This document shows positions 56,663 to 64,000 of a stretch of 64,000 nucleotides of DNA, in pieces. The notes below the pieces were generated by a model. That model was not told the origin of the DNA. It worked only from the letters and a program-made list of their open reading frames with translations, and ran no database searches. Made by a program: the position numbers and the translations under genes. This DNA is from Ktedonosporobacter rubrisoli. GTDB lineage: Bacteria; Chloroflexota; Ktedonobacteria; Ktedonobacterales; Ktedonobacteraceae. Each line of letters opens with the position of its first letter. The first letter of the stretch is position 1. The DNA is taken from contig NZ_CP035758.1 in the NCBI RefSeq assembly GCF_004208415.1, positions 3,224,001-3,288,000 on the forward strand. The letters run 5' to 3'.

Positions 56663-57883
56663 TCAGTCAAAAGAGAGCGAGAACTTCCTCAAGCCATGTA
56701 AAGCTCTGCCGCTCTCCCACTCTGCCTCCTCGATCACTGGATTATGGAGGTGTTGGAGCAATGTTTCCAGGGCTATTTCTATTTCCATGCGGGCAAGAGA
56801 AGCCCCAAGGCAGTAATGGATACCGTGCCCGAAGCTAAGCGGTCGGTTCTCTGCGCGCAAAACATCGAGATGGTCAGGATGAGGAAACTGCTCAGGATCG
56901 TGATTCGCAGCTCCCAGACTGATAATGACCTGAGCCCCCGCTCCAATCTGCTGCCCTTGCAGGTGCAGATCACATGTGGCTCTACGGGCTACTTCATGGA
57001 TAGGGCTATCATAACGGAGAAGCTCTGTTACTGCTTGCGGCAGCAAGTCTGGATGTTGTCTTAATAACCGCATCTGGCTGGGATGCTCAAGCAAAGCATA
57101 GAGACTGTTGCTAATCACATGAGAGGTGGTTAAGAAGCCTGCAACCAGCAATAAGATACAGGTTCCAAGCAATTCATCTTTGTTGAGCCGATCACCTTGC
57201 TCTTCTGCTCTAATCAGGATTTGCAACAGGTTGTCTTGCGGCAGCTTCTGACGTCTGTGAATCAAGCGACGAAAGTAATCTATACACTCAGAAATGCTCT
57301 GCAACAAAGGGATGCGCTCGGCAAGAGGGAGAGGGACCTCTTGGACTAAGGCGTCCAGGTCATGCGCCCATTTGAGGAAGAATTTGCTATCCTCATGTGG
57401 AACACCCAGGATATCCACAATGACCTTCATGGGTACCTGGAAAGCGAAGTCATGTAGTACATCTAAATGTTTTTCTACATGTGCCTTCTCTAGCAGTTGC
57501 TGTGTAGATTGCCGTATCTGTGTACGCATCGCCTCTATATTACGTGGAGTAAATGCCCTGGCTACCAGCCCACGCAGGCGCGTGTGATGCGGTGGATCTT
57601 GCAGAAACATCATGTGAGAGAGAATGGAGAGTAAAGGCGCATACTGATCCTGGAGAGACTGTGTGGCTTCTGAAAGATCGTCATGAAATACCTGAGCGGA
57701 GAAGTGGGAATCATGTAACACGCTCATTGCGGCACGATATCCTAAAATTGTCCAGCAGTTCAATTGTTTATCCCAAATTATAGGCCCTTTCTCGCGTAGA
57801 CAATGATAGAGAGCATAAGGATTTGCTGCATAGGCGGGTTCCATGATACTCGCTAAGCTCAGCGGCAGATGGGTCGATTCCAT
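56663..57883 (-). CDS. Cytochrome P450 with atypical I-helix (AGFLTT)
   Basis: 406 residues. Haem loop FGHGIHYCLG (351-360, Cys358), ExxR as E287LLR290, and DPPHHTRLR before the C-helix are normal. In the I-helix the usual AGxE/DT reads AGFLTT (248-253): the acidic residue is replaced by leucine. The threonine remains. In other P450s loss of this acid changes proton delivery and sometimes the reaction. It sits in the five-gene operon, 51 bases after an LLM gene and 78 before the other. Confidence 0.92.
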   Translation of the reverse strand: MESTHLPLSLASIMEPAYAANPYALYHCLREKGPIIWDKQLNCWTILGYRAAMSVLHDSHFSAQVFHDDLSEATQSLQDQYAPLLSILSHMMFLQDPPHHTRLRGLVARAFTPRNIEAMRTQIRQSTQQLLEKAHVEKHLDVLHDFAFQVPMKVIVDILGVPHEDSKFFLKWAHDLDALVQEVPLPLAERIPLLQSISECIDYFRRLIHRRQKLPQDNLLQILIRAEEQGDRLNKDELLGTCILLLVAGFLTTSHVISNSLYALLEHPSQMRLLRQHPDLLPQAVTELLRYDSPIHEVARRATCDLHLQGQQIGAGAQVIISLGAANHDPEQFPHPDHLDVLRAENRPLSFGHGIHYCLGASLARMEIEIALETLLQHLHNPVIEEAEWESGRALHGLRKFSLSFD

Positions 57884-57934
57884 TGCTCCTCCTTTTCCTG
57901 AAAAGTTCCATGATCCTGGAAGTGGAAGAGTTGT

Positions 57935-58888
57935 TTATCCTCTCTCCAACATTTCCAATATAGGAACAAGAGCTTCAATGCCTCGAAGGGTAGATGGGGC
58001 GAGATAGAGCTGAAGATGCGAAATTCCTTGATGGGCAAATGCGCGTAATATCTCAGTAATTTCCTCTTGCTCACCTTTGATAGCCCCCTCAGTAAAATTC
58101 CATGGCCCTAATATGATCTGATGCCTGGAAATACTCATCCCCACGCTGAGTGTTCGCTCCAGAGTCTCAGGGTCGCGGTTATGTGTGTGACAAGCCGCGT
58201 CAATTTTCTGCCGCAGAGGCGGAACAACATCAGGTGCGCTTCGTTCAAATCCTAACCAACCGTTCCAATAGGTGGCATAATGTGCTACGAGACGCAGTAA
58301 ACGTGGACCTGGGGTAGATGAGGTGCCTATTAGAAGTGGTGGACCATGTTGTCGCGGACCACGAGGAGACAACTCGCACTCCTGTACCTGGTAATACTTC
58401 CCCACAAAATTTGCATAGCCCGTCTGAAGGAGGCTTTGAACGATGATCAAAGCTTCCTCCAGACGACTAAAGCGCTCTTCCCAGGGAAAACCAAAGGTCT
58501 GATGCTCTTCTTTTTCTCCACCAGCGCCTAAACCAAGCACGATTCGTCCTCCGCTCATCTCGTCGACAGTATCGGCGATCTTGGCCAGTAATGCTGGATT
58601 GCGAAAGTTATTGCAGGAGACAAGTGATCCTAGCGTAATGTGCTTCGTCGAAGCCGCCAGAGCGGCGAGCAAAGACCAGCACTCCCACATCCCCACACGG
58701 TCTCCGGTCTCAAAACTGAGAAGAAGATCATCCACGACCCAGAGGGAGTCTAAACCTATCTCCTCTGCAAGTTGCGCCATGGCAAGTATATCTGTCCAGC
58801 GAGGGGTTTTCCCTTCCTGGCTGCCTGTCCAGTGAGGGAGCAATAAGCCTATCTTAAGTGGACGCTGCTTTTGCTTGATACCAGCCAT
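57935..58888 (-). CDS. Luciferase-like (LLM) F420/flavin-dependent oxidoreductase, copy B
   Basis: 317 residues, same layout as copy A: LWVVDDLLLSFETGDRVGMW, CNNFRNPALLAKIADTVDE and RIVLGLGAGGEKEEHQTFG. The C-terminal 50 residues diverge most, suggesting different substrates. It begins 20 bases after the methyltransferase stop, so they are co-transcribed. Cofactor choice (F420 or FMN) cannot be read from sequence alone; no F420 biosynthesis gene is in the window. Confidence 0.9.
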   Translation of the reverse strand: MAGIKQKQRPLKIGLLLPHWTGSQEGKTPRWTDILAMAQLAEEIGLDSLWVVDDLLLSFETGDRVGMWECWSLLAALAASTKHITLGSLVSCNNFRNPALLAKIADTVDEMSGGRIVLGLGAGGEKEEHQTFGFPWEERFSRLEEALIIVQSLLQTGYANFVGKYYQVQECELSPRGPRQHGPPLLIGTSSTPGPRLLRLVAHYATYWNGWLGFERSAPDVVPPLRQKIDAACHTHNRDPETLERTLSVGMSISRHQIILGPWNFTEGAIKGEQEEITEILRAFAHQGISHLQLYLAPSTLRGIEALVPILEMLERG

Positions 58889-58908
58889 TTCCTTTTGCTA
58901 CTCCTCAT

Positions 58909-59739
58909 CTAGCCTTCTTGCTTACACTCAACAACGTAGAAGACCGAGGCGAGCTTTCCCAGGAAATGATAGATATACCATAAGGACATCAATTCCATTG
59001 TGCGACATGCTTCATCGCCAAATTGTGCTTCACAACTCGTACGCAAGCGCCTCAAGCGGGAAAGTTGAAGCAGAGGATGGGTATTGGAAAGTTCCCTCTC
59101 AAAGAGATATTCGTACGTCTCGCTCCCTAAGAACTCACGGGAATATATTACAAAGTGGGCTGCCGTGAGCATGGCTTCAAACGTTGTAGGAGACATGTTT
59201 TCTGGTACGAGCTGCACATTTTTGTAGAGATAGGTCGCTTCGGATGGCTCCAGCAATTCTGTGGCCAACGTTGCCATAATAAGCATTTTCCCGGAAGGCT
59301 TCAGGACGCGGGCGCATTCTTGAAAAGCTTGCGGTAACTTCTTGATATGTTCGAGCACGCCACAACACACGAGTAAATCGAATGTGTCTGACGCAAAGGG
59401 GAGCGCTAGAATATCCCCCTGAAGAAAGGTGATCTGTTGCCTCATATCTAGTTCTTCAACCCGGCGGCATGCCTCCTTAAGACTCGTGGCAGCAATATCA
59501 ACGCCGGTTACATGACATCCGAGTCTCCTGGCAAGTTCAATAGCGTGCGGCCCACATCCAGTACCAACATCCAGAACAGCAGAGTGCTCACCAATGCCTA
59601 ATTGGGCAGCCACCTCATACATGAGAGCGTCGGAACGAGGTGCGTGACTTTGCTGAAGGTAATTTGCGAGTTCTCCATACTGTTGGGACAAAAACGGTCG
59701 GTAGAGATTCTCCATCTGATACGTGATATTTGTCGTCAT
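58909..59739 (-). CDS. Class I SAM-dependent methyltransferase
   Basis: 276 residues from ATG 59739 (GAGAGGAAA upstream; a longer in-frame start at 59877 lacks one). Motif I VLDVGTGCGPH (55-65), acidic residue Asp81 after beta-2, LPFASDTFDLLVCCGVLEH and RVLKPSGKML. The C-terminal 90 residues are helical and not shared with common families. First gene of the five-gene operon; a small-molecule O-, N- or C-methylation of the locus product is likely. Confidence 0.9.
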   Translation of the reverse strand: MTTNITYQMENLYRPFLSQQYGELANYLQQSHAPRSDALMYEVAAQLGIGEHSAVLDVGTGCGPHAIELARRLGCHVTGVDIAATSLKEACRRVEELDMRQQITFLQGDILALPFASDTFDLLVCCGVLEHIKKLPQAFQECARVLKPSGKMLIMATLATELLEPSEATYLYKNVQLVPENMSPTTFEAMLTAAHFVIYSREFLGSETYEYLFERELSNTHPLLQLSRLRRLRTSCEAQFGDEACRTMELMSLWYIYHFLGKLASVFYVVECKQEG

Positions 59740-59897
59740 GCCGCTACTTTTCCTCTCTTCCTTTTCTTCAAAGGCTTTTTCGACTGCAGAGCGCTTCGGA
59801 TTTATAGAAGCCAAAAGGCGCCTCTTCTCTTTGTGGCTACAAGTAATTAACTTTTTCTCTTTGCTAATCGACGCCACTAGGATTTTGCGTAGGGTGA

Positions 59898-59967
59898 AAC
59901 GCCGAGAGCTTTCCTATAAGGGGACCGAAGGCGTTCCTTTGCATTTGTGCTCAGTCTGAGCATTTTT
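59898..59967 (+). promoter_or_regulatory. Structured leader with terminator-like hairpin ahead of the ABC transporter operon
   Basis: AACGCC (59898-59903) pairs with GGCGTT (59930-59935), enclosing GAGAG and ACCGAA internal-loop sequences and a short inner stem. Twelve bases on, TGCTCA-GTC-TGAGCA (59948-59962) is a perfect hairpin followed by five Ts (59963-59967), a small intrinsic terminator. The arrangement, 80 bases before the ATPase start, resembles a riboswitch or attenuator. It does not match the TPP, glycine, fluoride or guanidine-I consensus as I remember them. Confidence 0.4.
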
Positions 59968-60047
59968 GCAGAGCTAAAAGGATATGCATCTCTCTAAGGC
60001 ATGGTCGATAAAGAGTTATAAAACAGACCGAGGAGAGAATTGCTGCC

Positions 60048-60842
60048 ATGACAGAATACACAAACACGAAGCATCATGCGCTCAGATTGTCTGTCCAAGG
60101 GGTAAGCAAAGTATATCGAGTGAATCGGCAAGAGCTGGCTGTCCTTCGCTCTATTGATCTTTCAGTTGCCGCAGGCGAGTTTGTTACGATTATTGGACCA
60201 AGTGGATGTGGGAAAACAACGTTACTGCATATTGTAGCCGGTCTGGAGGAACCAGATGAAGGCGCTGTGGTAATTGATGGTATGGAAGGGGCGAAACGAG
60301 TTGGGCAAGTAGGCTATATGCTCCAACAGCCGCTGCTCCTTCCCTGGAGAACTGTTGAGGAAAATGTCTGTTTAGGCCTGGACATCCGACGTGAGCCACA
60401 TCAGCAAGCACGTAGACGCGCGCGCCAGTATCTAGAACAATTTGGGTTGCTTGATTTCGCCTGGCACTATCCTGACGCCCTTTCCGGCGGTATGAGCCAA
60501 CGCGTTGCCTTGTTGCGTACGTTTCTTTTCCATTCGTCATTTCTGCTGCTTGATGAGCCATTTGGCGCACTTGATGCACTCACACGCCTCTCTACAGAGC
60601 TCTGGCTCCTGAACTTGTGGCAAGAATTTAAAGCAAGCATTCTTTTTATTACCCACGATATTCGTGAAGCTATTTTCCTCTCTGACCGCATCTATGTCTT
60701 AAGCAGACGACCTGCTCAAGTAGCTTACGCCATTCCTGTTGACCTTCCTCGTCCTCGTCATCCTGAGCATCTTGCCTCCAAAAATGCCGTGGCACTAGAA
60801 CAAGAACTTGTTGCCTATCTGATGAAGGAGGCTGTTTCATGA
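60048..60842 (+). CDS. ABC transporter ATPase (nitrate/sulfonate/thiamine-precursor type)
   Basis: 264 residues. Walker A GPSGCGKT (50-57), Q-loop MLQQP, signature LSGGMSQR, Walker B FLLLDEP and switch THD. The EPFGALDALTR segment is typical of the NitT/TauT importer subfamily. GAGGAGAG lies ahead of the start. It overlaps the permease gene by four bases (ATGA). Together they import a small substrate. Confidence 0.93.
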   Translation: MTEYTNTKHHALRLSVQGVSKVYRVNRQELAVLRSIDLSVAAGEFVTIIGPSGCGKTTLLHIVAGLEEPDEGAVVIDGMEGAKRVGQVGYMLQQPLLLPWRTVEENVCLGLDIRREPHQQARRRARQYLEQFGLLDFAWHYPDALSGGMSQRVALLRTFLFHSSFLLLDEPFGALDALTRLSTELWLLNLWQEFKASILFITHDIREAIFLSDRIYVLSRRPAQVAYAIPVDLPRPRHPEHLASKNAVALEQELVAYLMKEAVS

Positions 60843-62689
60843 GACGGCGATATCTACAAGCTTATGCCTCAATGTTTCTTCCATTCGTTGCGTTGTTGCT
60901 CTTCTGGGAACTCTTTGATCATGTATCACAAATAAGCCCTTTACTTCTTCCTACGCCAATTCAAGTAATCAATGCACTTATTCATAACTGGTTTCTCATT
61001 TTTGACCATATGCTGCAAACCTTACAAGAAGCCCTTATAGGGCTCGTGGCTGGAGCTTGCTGTGGGCTTACATTTGCTATATTTATGTATCTGTTACCAA
61101 CAATTCGCAAAGCTTTCTCCCCTCTCTTGATCGTCTCTCAGACAATTCCAATAATTGTTCTCGCTCCCTTGTTCCGCCTCTGGTTTGGCATTGATTTGAG
61201 CCCAAAGGTAATCCTCGTTGCCATGTTTTGCTTTTTCCCCATTACTATTGCCAGTATCGATGGAATTGAAAGTTCATCAAAAAAACTCGATGAACTAATG
61301 CAAAGTATGAATGCATCTCGTTGGCAGTGTCTCTGGTATGTTCGTCTGCCAGGAGCTCTTCCAGCCTTCTTTTCTGGCTTACGCATCGCTGCAACCTATG
61401 CGGTGACAGCAGCCATCTTTAGCGAAGTGATAGGAGCAGAAAAAGGCCTGGAAATTTTTATACAATATGCAGTCAATGCTCGTGCAACGGATCAAGTCTT
61501 TGCTGCGGTCTTTGTGACTTCCCTGCTTAGCCTGCTTCTTTTCGCGCTGGTCCTGCTCCTTGAACGATGTATGTTGCCCTGGCGCTATAACAGCGTACAA
61601 CTACATGGAAAACATGTATCTGCATCATCATCGCTCGACACCCAGAAGAAAAAGCTTCCCTTCCTGAATACCACCTTTGTCATAATCGCGGTGGCTGCAT
61701 TCATCGCGTTTCTCTTGCATCAGTATGCTCCGGAGCGGGCATTCTTGGGAAATACGCAAGGGAAGATGCAAAAGCTTGTATTAGTACCAGAAATGGAGCC
61801 AACACCGAACCATACAGGGATCTATGTAGCTCAACAGAAAGGTTGGTATAGGCAGGCGGGGATTGATCTTCAGATTCTACCTTTTTCCAGCACCGTACTG
61901 CCAGATACCCTGGTTGCAAACGGACAGGCAGATATAGGCATTAGCACAACTGAGCAGATAGTACTTGACAAAATTGCAGGACAGCCGGTTATCTCCATTG
62001 CCGCTATTACTGCACATAATGATGACGCGTGCTTCACCTTAGATAAGGGAAATATTACTCGTTTACGTGACCTTGATGGCAAAAAATTTGGAGAAGAGGG
62101 AGTAGCCTACGAAGAAGGTATTATGAGGGAAGCGCTTCAATACGATGGGGGAAAAGGAGATTTTCAGAAAATAATAATCACAACAGGCACACTTCAGGCG
62201 GTCCTTACCGGGGAGGTTGATTTCTCTTGTGAGTATGGTTTATCGATCAGGGAGGCTCTCTATAAAGGCATGAAACTTAAGGTGTTCCCTTTGACAGAGT
62301 ATGGTGTACCTGATTACTACACGCCGAATTTTATCACCAGCCCCTCCCTCCTAAAAGAGAAATTCAAGCTCCTAAAGAATTTTATGCAAATTACTCAGCG
62401 TGGTTATGAATTTGCGCGTAACGAACCTGAAGCTGCGGCTCACTTACTCATGCAAGGAACAGCTGCAGGAACCTTTCCAGATACAGGTCTCCTTGAGAAC
62501 GTGCAGGCCTATTTGAGTCATCGTTACACAGATCCTGGACAGCCGTGGGGGATACAAAAAAAGCGCGTTTGGGATGCCTATATCCACTTTGTTCTTGCAA
62601 AAGGCCTTTTGCGAGATAAGCAGAATCGTCCCGTAAAACAACTGGATGCCAGCAGCCTTTTTACAAACATCTGCCTCCAGCCTGGATAA
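60839..62689 (+). CDS. ABC permease fused to an NMT1/THI5-type substrate-binding protein
   Basis: 616 residues. Residues 1-260 are a BPD-type permease with about six helices and the EAA-like loop (ELMQSMNASRWQCLWYVRLP). A linker and one extra helix (about 283-302) follow. Residues 315-616 form a periplasmic-binding-protein domain of the NMT1/THI5 group (YVAQQKGWYRQAGIDLQILP, GQADIGIST). Normally the binding protein is a separate lipoprotein; here it is tethered to the transporter. Substrates of this group include HMP-thiamine precursors, riboflavin, taurine and nitrate. A ureohydrolase follows. Confidence 0.9.
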   Translation: MRRRYLQAYASMFLPFVALLLFWELFDHVSQISPLLLPTPIQVINALIHNWFLIFDHMLQTLQEALIGLVAGACCGLTFAIFMYLLPTIRKAFSPLLIVSQTIPIIVLAPLFRLWFGIDLSPKVILVAMFCFFPITIASIDGIESSSKKLDELMQSMNASRWQCLWYVRLPGALPAFFSGLRIAATYAVTAAIFSEVIGAEKGLEIFIQYAVNARATDQVFAAVFVTSLLSLLLFALVLLLERCMLPWRYNSVQLHGKHVSASSSLDTQKKKLPFLNTTFVIIAVAAFIAFLLHQYAPERAFLGNTQGKMQKLVLVPEMEPTPNHTGIYVAQQKGWYRQAGIDLQILPFSSTVLPDTLVANGQADIGISTTEQIVLDKIAGQPVISIAAITAHNDDACFTLDKGNITRLRDLDGKKFGEEGVAYEEGIMREALQYDGGKGDFQKIIITTGTLQAVLTGEVDFSCEYGLSIREALYKGMKLKVFPLTEYGVPDYYTPNFITSPSLLKEKFKLLKNFMQITQRGYEFARNEPEAAAHLLMQGTAAGTFPDTGLLENVQAYLSHRYTDPGQPWGIQKKRVWDAYIHFVLAKGLLRDKQNRPVKQLDASSLFTNICLQPG

Positions 62690-62753
62690 AGCTTCTGCTC
62701 TCGATGGTTTCTCCCAGCTTGTTATGCTAAAGATAGAGAGGAGAAGATTTCCG

Positions 62754-63713
62754 ATGAAGCAAGAAAAAGAACCCATCTATAGCGGAATTGCGACCTATTT
62801 GCGCACACCATACATTCACCTCAACGAGGCACAAGACTATGATGTGGCTATTCTGGGGATACCTGTAGACTATGGCACGACGGTGCGAAGTGGACAACGC
62901 TTTGCTCCACGAGCAATACGCGAATACTCTTTCTATAATTATGCTGAAGACGAGATGCTGTTCGATCTTTCAACCGATGAGCCGCTAACTGCTGCACGAT
63001 TGCTGATAGGAGATCTTGGCGATATAGCTGTCTGGCCTGCCAACCCTGAGAAAACGAATGAGGCCATTATACAGACTGTATGTCAGGTGCGTACAACTAC
63101 TTTTCCCTTCATCTTTGGTGGGGACCATTCTATTACTTATGCTACCTTTCTTGGCTGTAAACAGGCTTTAGATCGTCAGGGACAAATGCCACTGGGCTTA
63201 TTACATTTTGATGCTCATCTTGATGTTGATGAAGATTTTCTGACCATGCCGCGGGTGCATCATGGAAATGTTTTCGGTCAGCTTATCAGGGAGGGTCATT
63301 TACAAGGAGAGCATGTAGTCTCCATTGGAATACGCGGGCTTGATTATCTTAGATGTGCAAGATTTGCGAAGAATGCCGGAATAAAGCAATATACGGCAGA
63401 AGAAGTGCGCAAGCATACTTTAGAGACAATAATGAACGAGGCCATTGCTTTGCTAAAGAATACCTGCCGCGCTGTCTATGTAACGTTTGACATTGATTGT
63501 ATTGATCCTTCACAGGCGCCAGGGACGGGAACACCTGTATTTGGTGGTCTTCTTCTCCAGGAAGTCCTTCCAGCACTTCGTCTTCTCTCCCAGCTTCCAG
63601 TCGTCGCATTTGATCTTGTTGAGCTTAGTCCTTCTCTCGATACAACAGGAATCACCACCGTAGCTGCCAGCGAAATTCTCTGGCAATTTTTAGCATTTGG
63701 GTTAGCCATTTAA
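62754..63713 (+). CDS. Agmatinase/arginase family ureohydrolase
   Basis: 319 residues. Binuclear manganese ligands: GGDHS (122-126), DAHLD (153-157) and DIDCIDPS (246-253). PGTGTP after the last motif is shared by agmatinases and guanidinobutyrases. The family splits guanidino compounds to amine plus urea. A glycine-rich, unusual N-terminal segment (GTTVRSGQRFAPRAIRE) holds the substrate entrance. GAGGAGA lies ahead of the start. Being 64 bases after an importer gene suggests it acts on the imported compound or on a guanidino intermediate. Confidence 0.9.
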   Translation: MKQEKEPIYSGIATYLRTPYIHLNEAQDYDVAILGIPVDYGTTVRSGQRFAPRAIREYSFYNYAEDEMLFDLSTDEPLTAARLLIGDLGDIAVWPANPEKTNEAIIQTVCQVRTTTFPFIFGGDHSITYATFLGCKQALDRQGQMPLGLLHFDAHLDVDEDFLTMPRVHHGNVFGQLIREGHLQGEHVVSIGIRGLDYLRCARFAKNAGIKQYTAEEVRKHTLETIMNEAIALLKNTCRAVYVTFDIDCIDPSQAPGTGTPVFGGLLLQEVLPALRLLSQLPVVAFDLVELSPSLDTTGITTVAASEILWQFLAFGLAI

Positions 63714-63842
63714 TTCCCATATGTGCAACAACTGGTAAGTACAAAGAGGAAGAGGAGCATCGATATCCAGGCTTTCCCTTCTCCATAACTGATGGAGAGG
63801 AAAAATGCTCTTCCACCCATCAGCTCTGGAAAATGGAGGGCT

Positions 63843-64000
63843 CTATTGGGCTAACTGACGCAAAACAAAATTGCGGAACAAAGCTATATGCTTCTCGACA
63901 GGTGCATAGATCCCTCCAGAAGCATAAGCCCTTGACGTGACTCCTTGTTGGACCAGCTTGCATAGCTCGATGTCTTCTTGCGCAATAATATTCGCAAGAG
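63843..64000 (-). CDS. Second Rieske oxygenase, C-terminus only (cut by window edge)
   Basis: The last 51 codons read leftward from the window edge: IAQEDIELCKLVQQGVTSRA, ASGGIYAPVEKH, and FVLRQLAQ at the end. They closely match the end of the Rieske protein at 54384 (MQQDIKQCNLVQQGITSKAF, ASGGIY, FVLRQLAQ). The iron-site aspartate region is kept. The biosynthetic locus therefore continues past the right edge. Confidence 0.85.
   Translation of the reverse strand, partial: LANIIAQEDIELCKLVQQGVTSRAYASGGIYAPVEKHIALFRNFVLRQLAQ

Noticed and set aside
60048..62689. Thiamine-precursor (ThiXYZ) importer under a TPP riboswitch
   Set aside because: The binding domain is of the NMT1/THI5 superfamily, but no TPP aptamer landmarks (CTGAGA, ACCTGATC-like) were seen in the leader and no thi genes are nearby, so the substrate is left open.

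Overview
This 64 kb window looks like the accessory, secondary-metabolism-rich chromosome of a spore-forming filamentous Chloroflexota, most likely class Ktedonobacteria. That is inferred from family mix: two roughly 900-residue MalT-type LuxR regulators, a helix-turn-helix NB-ARC/TPR protein, an XRE-NACHT remnant, three cytochromes P450, F420-type luciferase-like oxidoreductases, a deazaflavin-type nitroreductase, and many worn transposon pieces. No rRNA, tRNA or CRISPR array was seen.

Layout. 1-8.4 kb: an edge-truncated D-cysteine desulfhydrase/ACC deaminase homologue, an IS630 remnant, a frameshifted secreted GH92 mannosidase, a small membrane protein, a GNAT acetyltransferase and a beta-lactamase-fold hydrolase. 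8.7-16.1 kb: an NB-ARC/TPR regulator, an FAD monooxygenase and a MalT-type regulator. 16.2-24.6 kb: a decayed azoline-forming (YcaO/TOMM) gene, an S41 protease gene split by an IS5-type element, a double-headed MerR, an F420-type oxidoreductase, an MFS pump, two small ORFs with strong ribosome binding sites, and a P450 behind a striking 34-bp palindrome. 24.7-28.9 kb: an unusual RNase (RNB domain plus double-stranded-RNA-binding domains) and an M3 peptidase. 29.1-32.7 kb: a MerR/aldo-keto reductase cassette between two diverged direct repeats. 33.0-40.7 kb: an integrase fragment, a MalT-type regulator, a P450, an ABC exporter and an SDR. 40.7-48.3 kb: mostly wreckage (Tn7-like ATPase, NACHT, ISNCY transposase, an ORF-less group II intron) around an alpha/beta hydrolase and a flavoprotein. 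48.3-49.7 kb: an MFS pump.

49.9-64.0 kb is the most interesting part: an apparently intact biosynthetic locus running off the right edge. A free carrier protein, a free prolyl-AMP-ligase-like adenylation enzyme and an acyl-CoA dehydrogenase-like oxidase form the classic trio that turns L-proline into pyrrole-2-carboxyl thioester. Divergent from them is a free-standing NRPS condensation domain. A five-gene operon follows (methyltransferase, luciferase-like oxidoreductase, P450, second luciferase-like oxidoreductase, Rieske oxygenase), then a divergent operon with an ABC ATPase, a permease fused to its own substrate-binding protein, and a ureohydrolase. A second Rieske oxygenase starts at the right edge. 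I infer a pyrrole-amide natural product, possibly made from or linked to a guanidino compound.

Several otherwise healthy genes in the first 43 kb (GH92, MFS, deazaflavin oxidoreductase, alpha/beta hydrolase, S41) are broken by single-base indels, mostly one-base losses in or next to short homopolymers. Either that part of the genome is decaying or the consensus has undercalled bases; the 48-64 kb locus shows none.
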